This document shows, piece by piece, positions 60,669 to 64,000 of a stretch of DNA of 64,000 nucleotides. This DNA comes from an uncultured Roseburia sp. (GTDB taxonomy: Bacteria; Bacillota; Clostridia; Lachnospirales; Lachnospiraceae): positions 1-64,000 of the forward strand of contig CAJTOI010000013.1 of NCBI GenBank assembly GCA_910577925.1, given 5' to 3'. Both the position numbers and the translations under genes were made by a program. Below the pieces are notes generated by a model that was not told where the DNA came from, did not search any database, and saw only the letters and a program-made list of their open reading frames with translations. Numbering within the stretch: position 1 is the stretch's first letter; the number at the start of each line of letters is the position of its first letter.

Positions 60669-61862
60669 ATGGCACGGTTTCGGTATGTGGCAAAAAATAT
60701 GGAGGGTAAGACCAGCCGGGGGATTATGGATGCGCCGGGCGAAAAGCAGCTGGCGCAAAGCCTGCGCGAATCCGGGCTGTATCTGGTCGACGCAAAGGAT
60801 TTGAATGAGGCGGGGAAAACGCACAGGCTTTCCGCAAAAGAACTGTCGGAGTTCTGCAGGGAGCTGTCAAATCTGATGGCGTCCGGCGTGACGCTGGTGC
60901 GAGCGCTGGATATCGTGGCAGGGGAGGAAGGCCAGCCCGCCTACGCAAAAGAGACCTATGAGGCGGTGATGGCGGAGGTGAAAAAGGGCGTCAGCCTGTC
61001 CGAGGCGATGGAGGAGAGGAACTGTTTCCCCGATCTGATGCTCGGCATGATACGTTCCGGGGAGGGAAACGGAAATATCGATGCGGTGATGGGGCGTCTG
61101 GCCCATCACTATGACAGGGAGTACCGGCTGAGCCAGCAGGTGAAATCGGCAATGGCTTATCCGATGATCCTTGTCGTGCTGATGATAGCCGTGGTTGCGG
61201 TTATCGTGTCCTTTGTGATGCCGGAATTTGAGGAATTGTTTGAGGAGATGGAAAGCCTGCCGCTTATCACGGAAATGCTGCTGGCAATCTCGGAATTTCT
61301 GACAAGATGGTGGTATATGGTGATTCTGTGTGTGTTCGCGGCCGTTGTGGTGCTGCGGGTCTGTCTGCGCATCCGCGCCGTGCGTAGGGCGGTGGATTAT
61401 TGGAAGCTGCATATGCCGGTGGCGGGAAGACTCAATAAAATAATTTATACGGCCCGGTTTTCGCGGACGTTAAGCAGTCTGTATACGAGCGGCATGCCCA
61501 TCGCATCGGCGATTCGGACGGCGGGGGAGACCGTCGGCAATGCCTATGTGGAGGAGCAGTTTGACGAGGTGACGGTCAAGGTCCGCAGCGGTGTTCCGCT
61601 GTCTGTGGCGTTGAAAGAGGTAGACGGACTTGTAAAAAAGCTTTCCAGCACGATTCTGGTCGGGGAGGAGAGCGGGCGGCTTGACTACATGCTCGGCGCA
61701 ATCGCGGATACGATGGAAGAGGAGGCGAATCAGGCGACAAAGCGTCTTGTCACGCTGCTTGAGCCGCTGATGATAATAATAATGGCATTGATGATAGGAT
61801 TTGTTGTGGCCGCGGTGATGCTGCCGATTTATCAGTCCTACGGAGCAATTGAGGGAATGTAA
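60669..61862 (+). CDS. pilC: PilC-type inner-membrane platform protein
   Basis: A 397-residue type II secretion F-family protein. Two repeated cytoplasmic domains (FCRELSNLMASGVTLVRALDIV and FSRTLSSLYTSGMPIASAIRTA) are separated by membrane helices (YPMILVVLMIAVVAVIVSFVMP and YMVILCVFAAVVVLRV); a final helix precedes the C-terminus. It couples the ATPase to pilin assembly. ATG 60669 follows a GGTAGG site. Confidence 0.94.
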   Translation: MARFRYVAKNMEGKTSRGIMDAPGEKQLAQSLRESGLYLVDAKDLNEAGKTHRLSAKELSEFCRELSNLMASGVTLVRALDIVAGEEGQPAYAKETYEAVMAEVKKGVSLSEAMEERNCFPDLMLGMIRSGEGNGNIDAVMGRLAHHYDREYRLSQQVKSAMAYPMILVVLMIAVVAVIVSFVMPEFEELFEEMESLPLITEMLLAISEFLTRWWYMVILCVFAAVVVLRVCLRIRAVRRAVDYWKLHMPVAGRLNKIIYTARFSRTLSSLYTSGMPIASAIRTAGETVGNAYVEEQFDEVTVKVRSGVPLSVALKEVDGLVKKLSSTILVGEESGRLDYMLGAIADTMEEEANQATKRLVTLLEPLMIIIMALMIGFVVAAVMLPIYQSYGAIEGM

Positions 61863-61875
61863 GAGGAGGAGAGGA

Positions 61876-63306
61876 ATGAGCCGGACAGTGCTTGTGTTTG
61901 AGGAGGAAGCGATATTGGCGGCGGCCGGACAGGAGGGGAGAACGCCGCATATAAGGCAGGTGGAGCGTGTTTTGCTCACGGGCTACGGAGACTCTTTTTC
62001 CCGGTGGAAGGAGGGACTTGCCGGGCTGCGGGGAAAATTGGATTTAAGCCGGGTTCGGCTGATTCTGCCGTCGACCATGTGCTCGACGAAAATGATACAG
62101 ATTCCGTATGCGAAAGGGAAACAGCTCGACACGATGGCCAGACGGGAGATGGAGGAGGCCTTTCGAAGTGAAATTATGGACTATGCGGTGGTAGAGGCAG
62201 AAAAAACGGGGATGTCTTTGTGCTGCGGCAGCGTGGAGGAGACGGTGTTAAAGCAGTTTCGGGAGATGCTGAACGCGCTAGGCATCGAAGCGGCGGAAGT
62301 GTCGGTTCCGATGGAAGGATATCTGCGCGTGCTCTCAAATCTGGAGGCTTACAAGGAAAAGACGGCAATTTTTCTGTTCTTTGAGGAGGGCGGGATGACC
62401 AGCGTGCTCACGCAGGACGGGCAGTACCGTTATTCGTCGAGAAGCCGCCTGTTCAGCGAGCGCGGAACGCTCGATTTCGGGACGGAGATCATCCGCAGCA
62501 TTTCCGGTATTTTACAGTTTCAGTCGGCCAGCAAGAGCGGCGCGGCGATTACCGATATCTACTATGCCGGCTGCTCCGACGCGGACTTTGAGGTCAGTCT
62601 TGAGGGGATTTCCGGCATGAATCTGGCGGCGCACCGCCTGGAGCCGGAGCGCGGTATCACGCTTCCCGACGGGGCGCGCGCATCCGACTGGATGGCCTGT
62701 GTGGGAGCCATGATGGCGGGGGTGCGCGGCCAGCGCGACATGAACCTGAAACCCGTGCCAGAAGAGACGGAATCCGCCGCCTTTGCGCGGGAATTCGGCA
62801 GGCAGATGATTCTGCCGGCGGCGGTGTTTGCAGTCGGCCTTGCGGCGGCGGGCGTCCTTTTCGGGATTCGGGTCTACCGGGAGAGCAAGACGGCCGACAT
62901 CCGGGAGTGGATGCAGTCGGAGGAGGCGCAGAGCGGGTATCAGAAGGTGCGCGCGTTAGAGGCCGCGGAGGAGCGCATGGTCAATGCGGTGTCGTCGCTG
63001 CGGTATACGGAGAGAAACCTTGCCACCTACCCGACGGTGGATTCGGGTGTGACGGATAAAATTGAACTGGCGGGCGGAAGGGATATTGAAGTCACGCTGC
63101 AGTCCTACGACAAAGAGAGCGGTATTTTAAATTTCGAGGCGACCAGCGAGGAGGTAATCAATATTCCAGAGTATATATTAAAGCTGCAGAATACAGGACT
63201 GTTTTACGCGGTGGATTACACGGGTTATGTGTATGATGACAGCTATTATCGTCTGACGCTTTCGTGTATGGTGCAGGGCGTTTCTGTGGGAGGTGAGACA
63301 GAATGA
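61876..63306 (+). CDS. PilM-PilN fusion, pilus alignment subcomplex
   Basis: A 476-residue protein. Residues 1-300 are a PilM-like actin-fold protein (SRTVLVFEEEAILAAAG, KMIQIPYAKGKQLDTMARREMEEAF). Residues about 311-333 form a transmembrane helix, and the remaining 140 residues are a PilN-like external part with a coiled segment and a small alpha/beta domain. In most systems PilM binds the short N-terminal tail of a separate PilN; here the two appear as one chain. AGGAGAGG precedes ATG 61876. It overlaps the next gene (ATGA). Confidence 0.85.
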   Translation: MSRTVLVFEEEAILAAAGQEGRTPHIRQVERVLLTGYGDSFSRWKEGLAGLRGKLDLSRVRLILPSTMCSTKMIQIPYAKGKQLDTMARREMEEAFRSEIMDYAVVEAEKTGMSLCCGSVEETVLKQFREMLNALGIEAAEVSVPMEGYLRVLSNLEAYKEKTAIFLFFEEGGMTSVLTQDGQYRYSSRSRLFSERGTLDFGTEIIRSISGILQFQSASKSGAAITDIYYAGCSDADFEVSLEGISGMNLAAHRLEPERGITLPDGARASDWMACVGAMMAGVRGQRDMNLKPVPEETESAAFAREFGRQMILPAAVFAVGLAAAGVLFGIRVYRESKTADIREWMQSEEAQSGYQKVRALEAAEERMVNAVSSLRYTERNLATYPTVDSGVTDKIELAGGRDIEVTLQSYDKESGILNFEATSEEVINIPEYILKLQNTGLFYAVDYTGYVYDDSYYRLTLSCMVQGVSVGGETE

Positions 63307-64000
63307 AATTAGAGATGACACCGAGAGATATTCTGCTGATAAGGGTTTCCGTCACCGCGCTGATGCTCGTTTTGGCAGTCCGGTTTCTGATTGTGCCGCA
63401 GGCGGAAAAAATGAGGGAGGCCGGGGAGGAGCTTGTGCGGACAGAAGCCGCCGCAGAATCCATGCAGCGGCGGATGGAGGGGATTCCGGAATTGGAGGAG
63501 CGCATAGAGCAGCGCGCCGCAGAGCTTCGCGAGCTGCAGGTACCCTACTATAAGACACTGGAAAATCACGAGCTGGACGAACTGGTGACGGGGATTGTCC
63601 TGCGCCATCAGCTGTTCCCGCTCTCGCTTGCCATCGGTGAGGGGGAGAGCCGTATCCCGGACCCGTATCTCTATTCCGAAGGCGGTGTGCAGGACGCGGA
63701 AGCGGCGATCGAAAAGGACGCAGAGGAGGCTTTGGATAACGGGCAGAACGGGCAGGAGAATCCCGTGGAAGCGGCTGCGGCGGAGGCGGAAGCAATGGCG
63801 GAAGCGGCCGCTGCGGGAACGGAAACCGCGGAGACGGAAACTGCGGCTGCAAAACCGGAGGGATATGTCCGCCAGGTGGAGGTTGCGGTGTCCCTGCGCG
63901 GGGAGGAAGCCGATGTGATGTCCTTTCTGGACGATATCTGGAATAATTATCCGTCGATTCAGATAAAGACCGCACAGATGGAAGAAGAGACCTATGCCGA
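63303..64000 (+). CDS. PilO-like pilus alignment protein, cut by window edge
   Basis: At least 232 residues; the gene continues beyond the window. A short cytoplasmic start and one transmembrane helix (ISVTALMLVLAVRFLIV-like) are followed by a coiled coil rich in Glu, Ala and Arg, then a PilO-like domain (YYKTLENHELDELVTGIVLRH). An Ala/Glu-rich low-complexity insert of about 60 residues (around 145-200) interrupts it before EVAVSLRGEEADVMSFLDDI, the usual ferredoxin-like fold. It begins in an ATGA overlap with the PilM-PilN gene. Confidence 0.85.
   Translation, partial: MKLEMTPRDILLIRVSVTALMLVLAVRFLIVPQAEKMREAGEELVRTEAAAESMQRRMEGIPELEERIEQRAAELRELQVPYYKTLENHELDELVTGIVLRHQLFPLSLAIGEGESRIPDPYLYSEGGVQDAEAAIEKDAEEALDNGQNGQENPVEAAAAEAEAMAEAAAAGTETAETETAAAKPEGYVRQVEVAVSLRGEEADVMSFLDDIWNNYPSIQIKTAQMEEETYA

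Overview
The window looks like the chromosome of an anaerobic Clostridia member, most likely Lachnospiraceae. The evidence is an oxygen-sensitive class III ribonucleotide reductase with its activase, the Firmicute dnaG-rpoD-trmK cluster, strong AGGAGG-type ribosome binding sites, LytS/YesM-type two-component control of a carbohydrate ABC transporter, an Rpn/PD-(D/E)XK transposase-like gene, and a Gram-positive type IV pilus locus. The genus cannot be fixed from the sequence alone.

Layout. 1-1.2 kb: two identical tRNA-Gly genes and two small membrane-protein genes. 1.2-5.0 kb is a decayed, accessory stretch. It holds a possible structured leader, a broken BspA-like leucine-rich-repeat surface protein, a broken O-antigen-ligase-like membrane protein, an Rpn-family gene bounded by short inverted repeats, and a ~260-bp imperfect palindrome. 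5.1-8.8 kb: thyA, folA, ilvB and ilvN. 8.8-16.7 kb: sensor kinase, AraC-type response regulator, lipoprotein and two permeases of a carbohydrate importer, then a Nif3-like gene. 16.7-17.3 kb: a second, larger imperfect palindrome (~560 bp). 17.3-25.1 kb: a membrane protein, a sugar aminotransferase, a methyltransferase, hslO, nadE, an iron-sulfur aldo/keto reductase and a collapsed guanine deaminase pseudogene. 25.1-29.5 kb: a heterodimeric ABC exporter divergent from a MarR regulator, with a perfect palindromic operator candidate between them. 29.5-32.3 kb: nrdD-nrdG behind two NrdR boxes. 32.4-38.2 kb: small proteins, an amidase, an RNA methyltransferase, a GGDEF/EAL protein and two tRNA-Leu genes (anticodons AAG and CAG). 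38.4-45.2 kb: dgt, dnaG, rpoD, trmK and a TGS-uridine-kinase-like gene. 45.2-45.7 kb: RNase P RNA.

From 45.9 kb to the end runs one same-strand type IV pilus locus: PilT-like ATPase, a 3,201-residue protein with a genuine prepilin N-terminus fused to dozens of GLUG-like repeats and a beta-rich C-terminal region, three minor pseudopilins resembling a GspK/I/J (PilX/V/W) tip set, two paralogous major pilins, prepilin peptidase, PilC, a PilM-PilN fusion and a truncated PilO. No extension ATPase (PilB) lies inside the window; it may follow the right edge. The gene order suggests that the giant prepilin is a tip-borne adhesin assembled by the minor-pilin complex. This is the most striking feature here.

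The other features that ordinary gene calling does not explain are the two long imperfect palindromes and a dispersed ~46-bp hairpin repeat.
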